Shown here piece by piece: positions 23,939-31,359 of a stretch of 53,712 bases of DNA. Position numbers and translations under genes: made by a program. Under the pieces are notes generated by a model. It had not been told where the DNA came from and searched no databases. It was given only the letters and a program-made list of their open reading frames with translations. Where the stretch lies: assembly GCF_934630525.1 (NCBI RefSeq), contig NZ_CAKTVX010000014.1, forward strand, positions 1 through 53,712, read 5' to 3'. The first letter of the stretch is position 1. Every line of letters begins with the position of its first letter. Source of the DNA: an uncultured Slackia sp. (GTDB lineage: Bacteria; Actinomycetota; Coriobacteriia; Coriobacteriales; Eggerthellaceae).

Positions 23939-25438
23939 ATGTCGAAAAAAGGGTTCGATGGCCTTATGCGCCGTTCATGCACATCGGTTCTCGTAGGCCG
24001 CGCCGCAACGCGCGACGGCTCTATTCTTATTGCCCGCAACGAAGACAACACCACGCCCGCCGCGCCGAAATCGCTTCGCATGGTGCCAGCGGGCGAACGC
24101 GATGGCGTCGAACTTGTATCGGGGGCGAACGGATTTACCATTACGCTGCCCGAAGGGGGCCTTCGTTATTCCGCCATGCCCGACGTTACGCCCGAAGAGG
24201 GGCTTTTCGAAGAGGCTGGCGTGAACGCCGCCCATGTCGCAATGTCTGCTACCGAAAGCGCGTTGGCAAACGATCGCGTTTTGGCATTCGATCCCTATGT
24301 GGAAAACGGCCTTGCCGAAGATGCCATGCTTACCGCTGTGCTGCCCTATGTGAAAACAGCGCGCGAAGGCGTGAAGCGTTTGGGCGAAATCGTGGCCGAG
24401 TATGGCTCCGCTGAAAGCAACGGCGTGCTGTTCGCCGACCATCTGGAAGCATGGTATATGGAAATCGCCACGGGCCATCATTGGGTTGCCCAGCGCATTC
24501 CCGACGATTGCGTTGCCGTGGTTGCGAACCAGCTCTCGATTCAAGAAGTCGATTTTGAAAGCGATTCCTTCATGTATTCAGAGGGAATTCGTGAATTCGT
24601 TGATGAGCATGCGCTCAATGGCGCTTTAGGCGTCGGCGAAGGGCGTCCGTTCAACTTCCGTGAGATTTTCGGCACCAGTTCCGATGGTGACAGGCGTTAC
24701 AACACGCCGCGCGTATGGGATGGTTTGCGCTTGCTTGCTCCTGAAATTGCGAAAGAGCATACGGTGGTCGATAGTGATTTGCCGTTCGTTTTCCGGCCCA
24801 ACCGCCTGCTCGGAGTTGAAGATGTGGCGGCGGTGCTTTCGAGCCATTTTGACGAAACGGAATTCGACCCCATTGGCACAGCGGGTGACGAATTCTCGCG
24901 CAAACGCTATCGCGCCATTGCGCTCTCGCGCACGCAGGAATCGCATGTGCTGCAAATCGAAGGCGTGTTTGGGCTTTCCGCTGAGCAGTGCGCGCAGGCT
25001 GCGCTTAAAGGCGAGCTTGCTTCCCCCATTTGTTGGGTCGCGCTGGGCACGCCATGCTTCTCGCCCTATATGCCTTTGTTCTGCGACGCCCCCATGTGGC
25101 CGGCGTGCTTTGACGATGCGGAGCCTAAACCCGATCTGGGCCATCCGTATTGGGTGTTCCGTTCGCTGCAGGCAGCAAGCGATGCGCGTTTTGCGGTCAC
25201 GCAGGTGCGTTCGGGCGACTACAAAAGCGGGCAGTGGCAAAAGGCCTTGCGCCATGCGCAGCGCGTACATCGCGAGGCATTGGCGGCTCCTGTCGAAGAA
25301 CGCGCGGCGGTATACGAAAAGGGCAACAGCGATCTTGCCCAATGGGTTGTCGCCGATGCCCAAAAGCACCTTGCAGCGCTTCTGCTCGACCTGTCGATTG
25401 CCTCGCCGCTCACGTTCAAGATGAACCCGAATTTGTAG
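23939..25438 (+). CDS. C69-family dipeptidase
   Basis: A 499-residue peptidase of the PepD/C69 type, which cleaves dipeptides after activating itself by cutting before its catalytic cysteine. C14 (RRSCTSVLVG) fits that cysteine, and ATRDGSILIARNED follows as in the family. No clear membrane segment was seen. The start at 23939 has GAGGAGGAAAC upstream, one of the strongest ribosome-binding sites here. It lies 93 bases after the radical SAM gene and 105 before the DUF4130 gene, same strand. Its metabolic link to either neighbour is not obvious. Confidence 0.92.
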   Translation: MSKKGFDGLMRRSCTSVLVGRAATRDGSILIARNEDNTTPAAPKSLRMVPAGERDGVELVSGANGFTITLPEGGLRYSAMPDVTPEEGLFEEAGVNAAHVAMSATESALANDRVLAFDPYVENGLAEDAMLTAVLPYVKTAREGVKRLGEIVAEYGSAESNGVLFADHLEAWYMEIATGHHWVAQRIPDDCVAVVANQLSIQEVDFESDSFMYSEGIREFVDEHALNGALGVGEGRPFNFREIFGTSSDGDRRYNTPRVWDGLRLLAPEIAKEHTVVDSDLPFVFRPNRLLGVEDVAAVLSSHFDETEFDPIGTAGDEFSRKRYRAIALSRTQESHVLQIEGVFGLSAEQCAQAALKGELASPICWVALGTPCFSPYMPLFCDAPMWPACFDDAEPKPDLGHPYWVFRSLQAASDARFAVTQVRSGDYKSGQWQKALRHAQRVHREALAAPVEERAAVYEKGNSDLAQWVVADAQKHLAALLLDLSIASPLTFKMNPNL

Positions 25439-25543
25439 CATGGTTCCCAGCGGCCACTGGCGGCTGTTGGGTTTTGCGCATAGCGCGGTTTGCCGTGCTG
25501 CGGTGAGGCGCGGAGCGCGCCTATGAAAGGAGGATTGCCGCCG

Positions 25544-26398
25544 ATGAACGACCTTGAGCTCGCCTACGTGCACGATGGTTCGCTCGAAGGGCTGCTCACG
25601 GCGGTTTTTCTCGCTTTCGAGCGAAAGGAATACCCTTCCGATGTATCGGCGTCGTGCAGCTTCGCGCCCAGGCTCGGGCAGCGAATCGTTGAGGTCGAGA
25701 CGAATATGGAACGGGCGTGGCGTGTGCGTGCGGGAATCATTCGCGTATGCGATGTGGAGACGTATCAATGCGTGGTTGCGGCCTTGCTTTCCGATGAACC
25801 CGATGCGGGCTCATCGATTCTTTCCTTCATTCGATACGCCATGAAGCGTGGCCCTTGCGCGCGTTTCGACAAAGCTGCGCCCGATGTCGAGCGTTTCGCG
25901 GAAATCGTCCGGTCGGTCAAAAACGAGCGTCACTACTGGGTGCAATTCATGCGCTTCTCGAAAACGCGCGATGGCGTGTATGTGGCGGTATGCAATCCCA
26001 AGGCGAGCGTCGTGCCGCTGCTTATGGGGTGGTTCTCGGCCCGGTTCAACACGCAGCCGTTCATTGTGTTCGATGAGGTTCACCATGTTGCTGGCGTTTC
26101 TCACAACGGGGAATGGCAGCTCGTTCGCTCCCTTGATTTCGTTGTGCCGCCCGCTGCCGACGATGATGCCTTCTATGAACAGGCATGGAAAACGTTCTAC
26201 GATAGCGTGGCGATCGATGCGCGCTACAACCCCGAATTGCGCCGCAGCTTTATGCCGAAGCGCCTCTGGAAGAACATCGTCGAATTGAGCGATGTATCGC
26301 TTGGAGGTCCGGGAATAAAAGAAGAGCGCCGTCCGCTGCCCAAGCAGCGAAACGGCGCTCTGAAAGGGAGCGTGCCCCGTGGCCTTCCGGGCCAATAG
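25544..26398 (+). CDS. DUF4130-type DNA metabolism protein (TIGR03915-like)
   Basis: A 284-residue protein that matches the family partner of the radical SAM gene upstream. The middle and C-terminal motifs are typical: KNERHYWVQFMRF, then YEQAWKTFYDSVAI and NPELRRSFMPKRLWKN. In many genomes this protein is fused to a uracil-DNA-glycosylase domain; here that domain is absent. AAAGGAGGA lies 9 bases before the chosen start. An in-frame ATG at 25523 overlaps that site and is less likely. The last 35 codons run through the terminator stem of the opposing gene, so the tail sequence may be shaped by that hairpin. Confidence 0.85.
   Translation: MNDLELAYVHDGSLEGLLTAVFLAFERKEYPSDVSASCSFAPRLGQRIVEVETNMERAWRVRAGIIRVCDVETYQCVVAALLSDEPDAGSSILSFIRYAMKRGPCARFDKAAPDVERFAEIVRSVKNERHYWVQFMRFSKTRDGVYVAVCNPKASVVPLLMGWFSARFNTQPFIVFDEVHHVAGVSHNGEWQLVRSLDFVVPPAADDDAFYEQAWKTFYDSVAIDARYNPELRRSFMPKRLWKNIVELSDVSLGGPGIKEERRPLPKQRNGALKGSVPRGLPGQ
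26310..26361 (-). terminator. Terminator of the glycosyltransferase gene, inside the opposing coding sequence
   Basis: Outer stem 26323-26332 / 26352-26361 (AGAGCGCCGT / ACGGCGCTCT) with a nested CGCTGC/GCAGCG. On the minus strand it is followed by TCTTTTATT. It lies in the last codons of the plus-strand DUF4130 gene, beyond the stop of the glycosyltransferase. Confidence 0.75.
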
Positions 26399-26407
26399 GA
26401 CGCGTTT

Positions 26408-27763
26408 CTATTTCATGCCGGTTTGGCTCATTTCCTCAACGTTAACCGAAATAGTGTGAGCAATGGGCTTCCAGCTGGCCTTTTTCACCAGCGCCACCAA
26501 CGCGATGGGGATATAGGTGAGCTGGAAAATGGGGAAGGTGAACAGGTAACCGATCTTCTTCGTCGTGGTGGAATGGATGTTGTCCCATTCGGTAAAGGTA
26601 GTAAGCACGCCGAAGATGAACATGAACAGCATGAAGTTAAATAGGCAGAAGAACATCGACGAGAGGGCCGAAGTGATCATGGTGCCTGCCGATATCACGC
26701 CGAACACCGCGAGCAGCGCGATGGTGCCGTTGAAGCCGATGGAAATAACCGTGAGCAGCATAGCGGGCGCGATGGTCATGAGCATGTCGTAGCATGCAAA
26801 GCGCTTGCCCTTCGGGTTGGTGAAAATGCCCTTGAGCAGTTTGGCGGCATAGTGCCAAAACACCTGATAGAAGCCTTTCGCCCAACGGAATCGTTGGTTC
26901 CAGGAGTCGATGAAGGTAATGGGCTGCTCGTCGTAGAGCATAGCGGTGGGGCAATAAGCGATACGACGGCCTTCGATAATGGAGCTCGCGGAAAACTCGA
27001 TATCCTCTGTGAGCAGATGCCATTTCCAGCCGCCGCTTTCTTTGAGCACGTGGGCGGCAATGAAGAAGCCCGTTCCCGAAATAGCGCAGCTCGTGTTGAG
27101 CGTCAGGCGCGCCTGGCTCAGGTATTTCGCCTCGCGCAAGAACCAAATGGCATAGCCGGCGGAAATCCAGTTGCTTCCATAATTTTTAGAATTGCGGTAG
27201 CTCGTGGAGGCTTCGGCGCCGCCGTCGAAGACCTTATTCATTTCGCGGAAGTAATTCGCGTCGAGCACGTTGTCGGCGTCGAACACGAAATACGCTTCGA
27301 AGCTCTCGGCGTCGTCGCGTTTTTGGATTTCGTGCCAGCCGTAGTTCAGTGCGTAGCCCTTGCCGACTTCTTCATCGTTAAAGCGCTCGTACACATCGGT
27401 CGCACCGGCATTGCGCGCGATTTCCGCAGTGTTGTCGGTGCAGTTGTCGGCAATCACGAAAATGCTGATGAGCTCCTGCGGGTAGTTTTGCACGCGAATG
27501 CTGTGAATGAGGTCGCCGATAACTTGGCTCTCGTTGCGCGCAGAAATCATCACGGCATATTTGTGATTGGCCTTGGCTCCCTGCAAAGGCGGTTTGCGCG
27601 TGAGCACGACGAATACGTAGTAGAACTGGTAGATGTAGCAGATGCTGAAAACCAGCAAAACGGACCAGTTGAAGACGTCAACGAACGTCATATGCGAAAG
27701 CATTTGCTCGAACACGGTCTTCTCGCTCCTATCGATTGGCGGCTTTAAATGCTGCGTTGGCAT
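26408..27763 (-). CDS. Membrane glycosyltransferase family 2, processive type
   Basis: A 451-residue protein with an N-terminal membrane segment (about 30-55), a cytoplasmic GT2 domain (about 65-310) and three or four C-terminal segments (about 325-430). Catalytic motifs: FDADN (DxD type), TED near 255, and QRFRW near 290, the QxxRW motif of processive enzymes such as poly-N-acetylglucosamine, cellulose and hyaluronan synthases. It probably makes an exported polysaccharide. No export or modification genes lie beside it. The start is uncertain: ATG 27763 has only a weak GGAA, and a GTG about 50 bases further in has AGGAG at 10 bases. Confidence 0.88.
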   Translation of the reverse strand: MPTQHLKPPIDRSEKTVFEQMLSHMTFVDVFNWSVLLVFSICYIYQFYYVFVVLTRKPPLQGAKANHKYAVMISARNESQVIGDLIHSIRVQNYPQELISIFVIADNCTDNTAEIARNAGATDVYERFNDEEVGKGYALNYGWHEIQKRDDAESFEAYFVFDADNVLDANYFREMNKVFDGGAEASTSYRNSKNYGSNWISAGYAIWFLREAKYLSQARLTLNTSCAISGTGFFIAAHVLKESGGWKWHLLTEDIEFSASSIIEGRRIAYCPTAMLYDEQPITFIDSWNQRFRWAKGFYQVFWHYAAKLLKGIFTNPKGKRFACYDMLMTIAPAMLLTVISIGFNGTIALLAVFGVISAGTMITSALSSMFFCLFNFMLFMFIFGVLTTFTEWDNIHSTTTKKIGYLFTFPIFQLTYIPIALVALVKKASWKPIAHTISVNVEEMSQTGMK

Positions 27764-27906
27764 TTCCGTAAACTTTCAAGATTATAGGGTTAGAGCGGCG
27801 TGGGGCCTATATGCCTTCCCGCGCGCGAACATAAAATGCGCAACCATTGCAGAATTGAGCGGCCTTTGGCGCCTCAAGGCGCATGCACCGCTCGTCGATG
27901 GCGCGC

Positions 27907-28590
27907 CTACACTCGCGCGACGGTGGCGCAGCGCACCCTGGCGCCGGCCAGTTCGAGCGCGATGCTCGCCTGATCCATTGTCGCGCCCGTAGTGAACACG
28001 TCGTCAATCAAAAGCAGGCGTCGGCCTGAAAGGGGTTCGCATGCGGTGAAGCGTCCTTGCATATTCTGCTTGCGTTCCGTTTTGCCCAATATTCGTTGAT
28101 CGCGTGTTGCGGGAGGATTGAGCGTTCGTATGCATGGCAGCCCGCATTGGTCCGCAAGGCTTTGGGTTAATAGTTCCATGTGATCGAAGCCGCGTCTTCG
28201 TCGAGCGGCGTTGCTTGCGCTCACGTAGGTCACGCCGTTTGCCCATGTCATCCATGATGGCGGAAGCGTGTTCGCCAGAATTGCCGCCAGGGTTTCGGAA
28301 AGGCGCTGTTCGCCTTTGTCTTTATACGTTTTGATCAAAACCCCCGTGTCTGCTGTGTATCGAAGCGCGCTTACGCAAGGGCGTATGCGCTCTCCTTTGT
28401 TTGCGAGTGGGGTGCAATGGTCGCATTGCAAAAAGCCGAAGGCGGCTCCGCACCGTGGGCATGCGCGCCAAAAATCGAGATAATCGAGTTGAGCGGCGCA
28501 ACGTGCGCACAAAACGGCGCCTGGAGTGTCGCAAAGAGCGCAACGCGTGGGCCAGAGCGTTTCGCATATCGCGTCGGCGATAAGTCCCAT
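27907..28590 (-). CDS. comF: ComF-family phosphoribosyltransferase-like protein
   Basis: A 227-residue protein of the ComF/GntX family. The N-terminal zinc-binding part has several CxxC pairs (CALC, CARC, CPRC, CDHC) within the first 60 residues. The C-terminal PRTase-like domain contains RRRGFDHMELL and the PRPP loop LLLIDDVFTTGATM. ComF is needed for uptake of transforming DNA in naturally competent bacteria, but homologues are widespread and no other competence gene is in this window. AGAAGGGG precedes the start. Confidence 0.9.
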   Translation of the reverse strand: MGLIADAICETLWPTRCALCDTPGAVLCARCAAQLDYLDFWRACPRCGAAFGFLQCDHCTPLANKGERIRPCVSALRYTADTGVLIKTYKDKGEQRLSETLAAILANTLPPSWMTWANGVTYVSASNAARRRRGFDHMELLTQSLADQCGLPCIRTLNPPATRDQRILGKTERKQNMQGRFTACEPLSGRRLLLIDDVFTTGATMDQASIALELAGARVRCATVARV

Positions 28591-28807
28591 GGCCCCTTCT
28601 TTCCGATTCGCATGCCCCTGGGCGATATGCTAGGGCGCAAACCTTGCCGTTATCTTGCCCATTTCGCGACATTCGCCTGGCATTTCCCTGCCTTTTTCCT
28701 CGGCATTTCCGTTGTTTCGCATGCCTTTTGCGAGCGCAATGCGCGAAGAGTCCGTCAAGTATTCGTGGGTTTTTCGCCGTAATCAATCTTTCGGTATTGC
28801 GTTAACA
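28591..28807. other. Intergenic stretch before the structured leader
   Basis: It separates divergent comF and the solute-binding lipoprotein. Contains T-rich stretches and no supported gene. Confidence 0.4.
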
Positions 28808-28881
28808 CTGCATGGAGGATGCTCGCTCGTTCATGCAGGGGCATTAAATCTGCTAAACTGACCCGAGACTTCTTTCGGGTC
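28808..28881 (+). promoter_or_regulatory. Candidate promoter with inverted repeat and first hairpin
   Basis: TTCATG (28830-28835) and TAAACT (28854-28859) are 18 bases apart. An inverted repeat CTGCATG (28808-28814) / CATGCAG (28832-28838) covers the -35. Transcription would begin close to a hairpin GACCCGA/TCGGGTC (28860-28866/28875-28881). Confidence 0.4.
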
Positions 28882-29020
28882 TGTAGTTGCGGGGGCCAAA
28901 AGGCTCCTTAGTCCATGGCAGATGCGGTCAAAAGGATCCACGTAAGTACGCGCCGCCCTAATATAGGCGCGTGCGAGCATGGCGTATCCTAGAAGTAAGT
29001 CGCACCTCCCGGCCGATTTT

Positions 29021-29080
29021 TGCGGCAACGCCGCACTGGGGGAGAGGGCAGAGCGAAATCATTCGCAAAACCCCAGTGCG
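29021..29080 (+). promoter_or_regulatory. Structured leader with mutually exclusive hairpins
   Basis: Hairpin A is TGCGGC-AAC-GCCGCA (29021-29035). Hairpin B is a perfect 10-bp stem CGCACTGGGG/CCCCAGTGCG (29032-29041/29071-29080) enclosing a small hairpin GCGAA-ATCA-TTCGC (29053-29066). A and B share 29032-29035, so both cannot form together. It lies about 70 bases before a solute-binding protein gene. No known riboswitch class was recognised. Confidence 0.4.
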
Positions 29081-29150
29081 CGAGTGTGGGGGCAAAGACT
29101 AGGTCAGCCGAAAGAGGAATCTGGATAGATATGGAAAGAGGATTCATACG

Positions 29151-30104
29151 ATGAAACATCGCGTGTCGCTCGTTGTCGCGTTTGCATGCGCGTTTTGCTT
29201 TGCGCTTGGTTTGGCTGGCTGCAGCCAGGCCGGTTCCTATGAGGGAAAGACCCTTACTCCCACGATTAGCTCTCCCACCATTGGGCAGAATGGCACGTTG
29301 CGCGTGGGCATCGACGCCGATGGTGGCGCGCCGTTCGTCACATCTTCTTCGAGCGCCAGCTATGCGGGCCTCGACGTCGATATGGCGGCAGCTCTCGCCG
29401 ATCAGCTGGGCTTGAAGCTTGAGCTCGTCGACGTTGCAGGCAATGCCTCTTCTGCCCTTGCCGATGGCGATGTCGACATCGTGATGAGCCAGACGTCCAC
29501 CGAGAAAAGCTCGACCATGTGGGTTTCCGATCCTTACATTGAAACGGGCGTTGCCCTGTTTGCTCCGAATGGGTCCACGACCGTTCCCGCAAGCGTTCAG
29601 GCGTCGAGCATCGCAGCGCAATCTTCTTCCACGAGTGCCTGGGCTGTCCAAAACGCTTTCGGAGATGACGCGTTGAACCCCGCTTCCGATTTGGTCTCGG
29701 CGTTTTCCCTTGTTGAAACCGGCAAATCGCAGTACGTCGCAGCCGATGCAGTCATTGGCTCGTATGCGGCGCTCGTCCAAAGCGTCGACGTGCAGCCCAT
29801 TGCCCTGCTTGGCTCCAAGGGCGGCTATTGCATCGGCGTCGATTCGAGCAATCAGGAATTGCAGAAGGCTATTTCCGCGGCGCTGACCGCGGTGCGCGGC
29901 AACGGAGTTTTCGATGCGGTGTGCACGAAGTGGCTTGGTTCTCCCATGAACCTCGACGCGCTTTCTACGATCGAGGTGTCTTCGAGCAAATCGGTTTCCG
30001 CCGGCGACGATTCCGATGAGGAATCCGCAGGTGGCGGCTCGGCCGAAACCGCTTCGAGCTCCACGGCAGGCGCGAATGCCGTCCAGCCTGGTTCGACGAG
30101 GTAG
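29151..30104 (+). CDS. Solute-binding lipoprotein of amino-acid ABC type (family 3)
   Basis: A 317-residue secreted lipoprotein. The signal peptide ends in lipobox LGLAGC, anchoring C24 to the membrane. The binding fold shows LRVGIDADGGAPF, GLDVDMAAALADQLG and DGDVDIVMSQTST, typical of amino-acid-binding SBP family 3 proteins. A Ser/Gly-rich tail follows from about residue 275. No permease or ATPase genes are adjacent, so it is an orphan component or a sensor. Two small membrane-protein genes follow on the same strand. AGAGGATT lies upstream of the start. Confidence 0.9.
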   Translation: MKHRVSLVVAFACAFCFALGLAGCSQAGSYEGKTLTPTISSPTIGQNGTLRVGIDADGGAPFVTSSSSASYAGLDVDMAAALADQLGLKLELVDVAGNASSALADGDVDIVMSQTSTEKSSTMWVSDPYIETGVALFAPNGSTTVPASVQASSIAAQSSSTSAWAVQNAFGDDALNPASDLVSAFSLVETGKSQYVAADAVIGSYAALVQSVDVQPIALLGSKGGYCIGVDSSNQELQKAISAALTAVRGNGVFDAVCTKWLGSPMNLDALSTIEVSSSKSVSAGDDSDEESAGGGSAETASSSTAGANAVQPGSTR

Positions 30105-30113
30105 GGCATCGCT

Positions 30114-30245
30114 ATGGGCAAGCGAAGCGTCGAAGACGAGAACGATTTGAACGATATCGCCCCTATGACTACGATGCAAAAAGCAATCATAGGGCTGGCC
30201 GTGGTTGCTGTCATCGCGTTTATCGCATATACGGTGTTGCATTAA
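30114..30245 (+). CDS. 43-residue single-span membrane protein
   Basis: A short gene starting 10 bases after the lipoprotein stop, with GAGGTAGGG before the ATG. The product starts MGKRSVEDENDLNDIAP, an acidic soluble head, and ends in one hydrophobic span (about residues 24-42, IIGLAVVAVIAFIAYTVL). It may accompany the lipoprotein at the membrane; no family is recognised. Confidence 0.6.
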   Translation: MGKRSVEDENDLNDIAPMTTMQKAIIGLAVVAVIAFIAYTVLH

Positions 30246-30250
30246 TTTCC

Positions 30251-30279
30251 ATGTGGGCTCGCCTCAGGCGGGCTCACAT
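30251..30279 (+). terminator. Hairpin between the small membrane protein and the next gene
   Basis: Stem ATGTGGGCTCGCC / GGCGGGCTCACAT with TCA loop and two G-T pairs. No T run follows, so it may be a partial terminator or processing site. Confidence 0.35.
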
Positions 30280-30299
30280 GCGTATTGAAAGGAATACGA

Positions 30300-31223
30300 A
30301 TGGCCAAGCATGGGAAGCACGCTCGCGTTCAGGAAGCTGACGTCGAACTTGTTGATGACGCATCCGTTCAGGCTGCGCCCGAATACGACGCTTCAGAGAA
30401 CAACGTGCCTGAAGCCACGAAGGGCATTTCGGCCCATCAGAAGAAATCGAAGCGCATGCGCACGGTGCTCATCGTTGTGAGTGTGGTGCTCGTGGTGCTC
30501 ATCGCGGCGTTGGGGTATTTCGCATTCATGCTGTACCAGGAAGCAAGCGACGTTGCGAGCCAGGCTTCAAGTTCGTCGGCTGCCACGCTGAAAGACACCG
30601 CCGAGGCAACCGATGCGAAAAAGCAGGGCAGTCGCCTTACCGCTCCGAATTTGGTTGCATTGCTTGGATCCACGGAAGATGAGGCCATCTCGAAGGTTGG
30701 CCGCGGTGCTACTGTGGCGAGCTCTTCCGACATAACCGAGGAAAAAGGCGAAGGCGACTCGAAGACTACCGAAGTCGTGGGCAAAACGGTGACGCTTGCG
30801 CTCACCGAGCAACAGGCCGACTCGAAGGGTAATACTCCTTCGGTGTATCTCACACTTGACAAAGACGGGAAAATCACCCAGGCAGGCTATTCTGCCGCGA
30901 TGTCGACGCTGGGGTATGGCGATGTGAGCTTCTCCGACGCGGTGACCGAAAAGCACGTTGTCGAGACTTTGCTCGGCGACGCCGGCCTGACGGTCGAAGA
31001 TGGCTCGGTCGAGCTTCCTTCCGCCGACGAATACCGCACCTACGCAAATGACGGAAAGACCATTGCCCAAGAGCAATACACCTTCTCGGGCGAGGCGCCC
31101 GCCGCGCTCGACGGGGCCCAACACGCGTGGCAGTGTCGTTTGAATTACGACTATTCCGCGGCGAACGTATCGAACAATTTGTCTGATACGCTCAGACTCT
31201 TCTATGTATACGTGAACGCGTAG
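30300..31223 (+). CDS. Membrane-anchored protein of unknown function
   Basis: A 307-residue protein with a basic/acidic cytoplasmic head (about 1-52), one membrane span (about 54-80, VLIVVSVVLVVLIAALGYF) and an extracellular region. A Ser/Ala linker is followed by a domain rich in Thr, Val and acidic residues that ends with RLFYVYVNA. NLVALLGSTEDEAISKVG near residue 116 faintly recalls PASTA-type starts, but I do not assign that family. The start at 30300 is set by GAAAGGAAT. Position after the solute-binding lipoprotein suggests an envelope role. A clear terminator follows. Confidence 0.75.
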   Translation: MAKHGKHARVQEADVELVDDASVQAAPEYDASENNVPEATKGISAHQKKSKRMRTVLIVVSVVLVVLIAALGYFAFMLYQEASDVASQASSSSAATLKDTAEATDAKKQGSRLTAPNLVALLGSTEDEAISKVGRGATVASSSDITEEKGEGDSKTTEVVGKTVTLALTEQQADSKGNTPSVYLTLDKDGKITQAGYSAAMSTLGYGDVSFSDAVTEKHVVETLLGDAGLTVEDGSVELPSADEYRTYANDGKTIAQEQYTFSGEAPAALDGAQHAWQCRLNYDYSAANVSNNLSDTLRLFYVYVNA

Positions 31224-31240
31224 AAACTGGAATCTATAGA

Positions 31241-31267
31241 AACCCGCCAAATGGCGGGTTTTCTTTT
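31241..31267 (+). terminator. Terminator before the histidine operon
   Basis: Stem AACCCGCC/GGCGGGTT (31241-31248/31253-31260) with AAAT loop and TTCTTTT. Confidence 0.9.
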
Positions 31268-31359
31268 ATGGAGAGCAGGGCCACGATGCAACGCTCGACC
31301 ACTCTACTGTGATAAAGTATCTAACACATTACACATGTGAAAGGGGAAGGTGACACGTA

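Noticed and set aside
28989..30242. 417-codon minus-strand frame opposite the solute-binding lipoprotein
   Set aside because: The plus strand has a lipobox, ribosome-binding site and family fold; the antisense frame has none.
31224..31359. T-box or histidine attenuator before hisZG
   Set aside because: Only the previous gene's terminator and a short promoter region fit in this space; no specifier loop or T-box sequence was seen.
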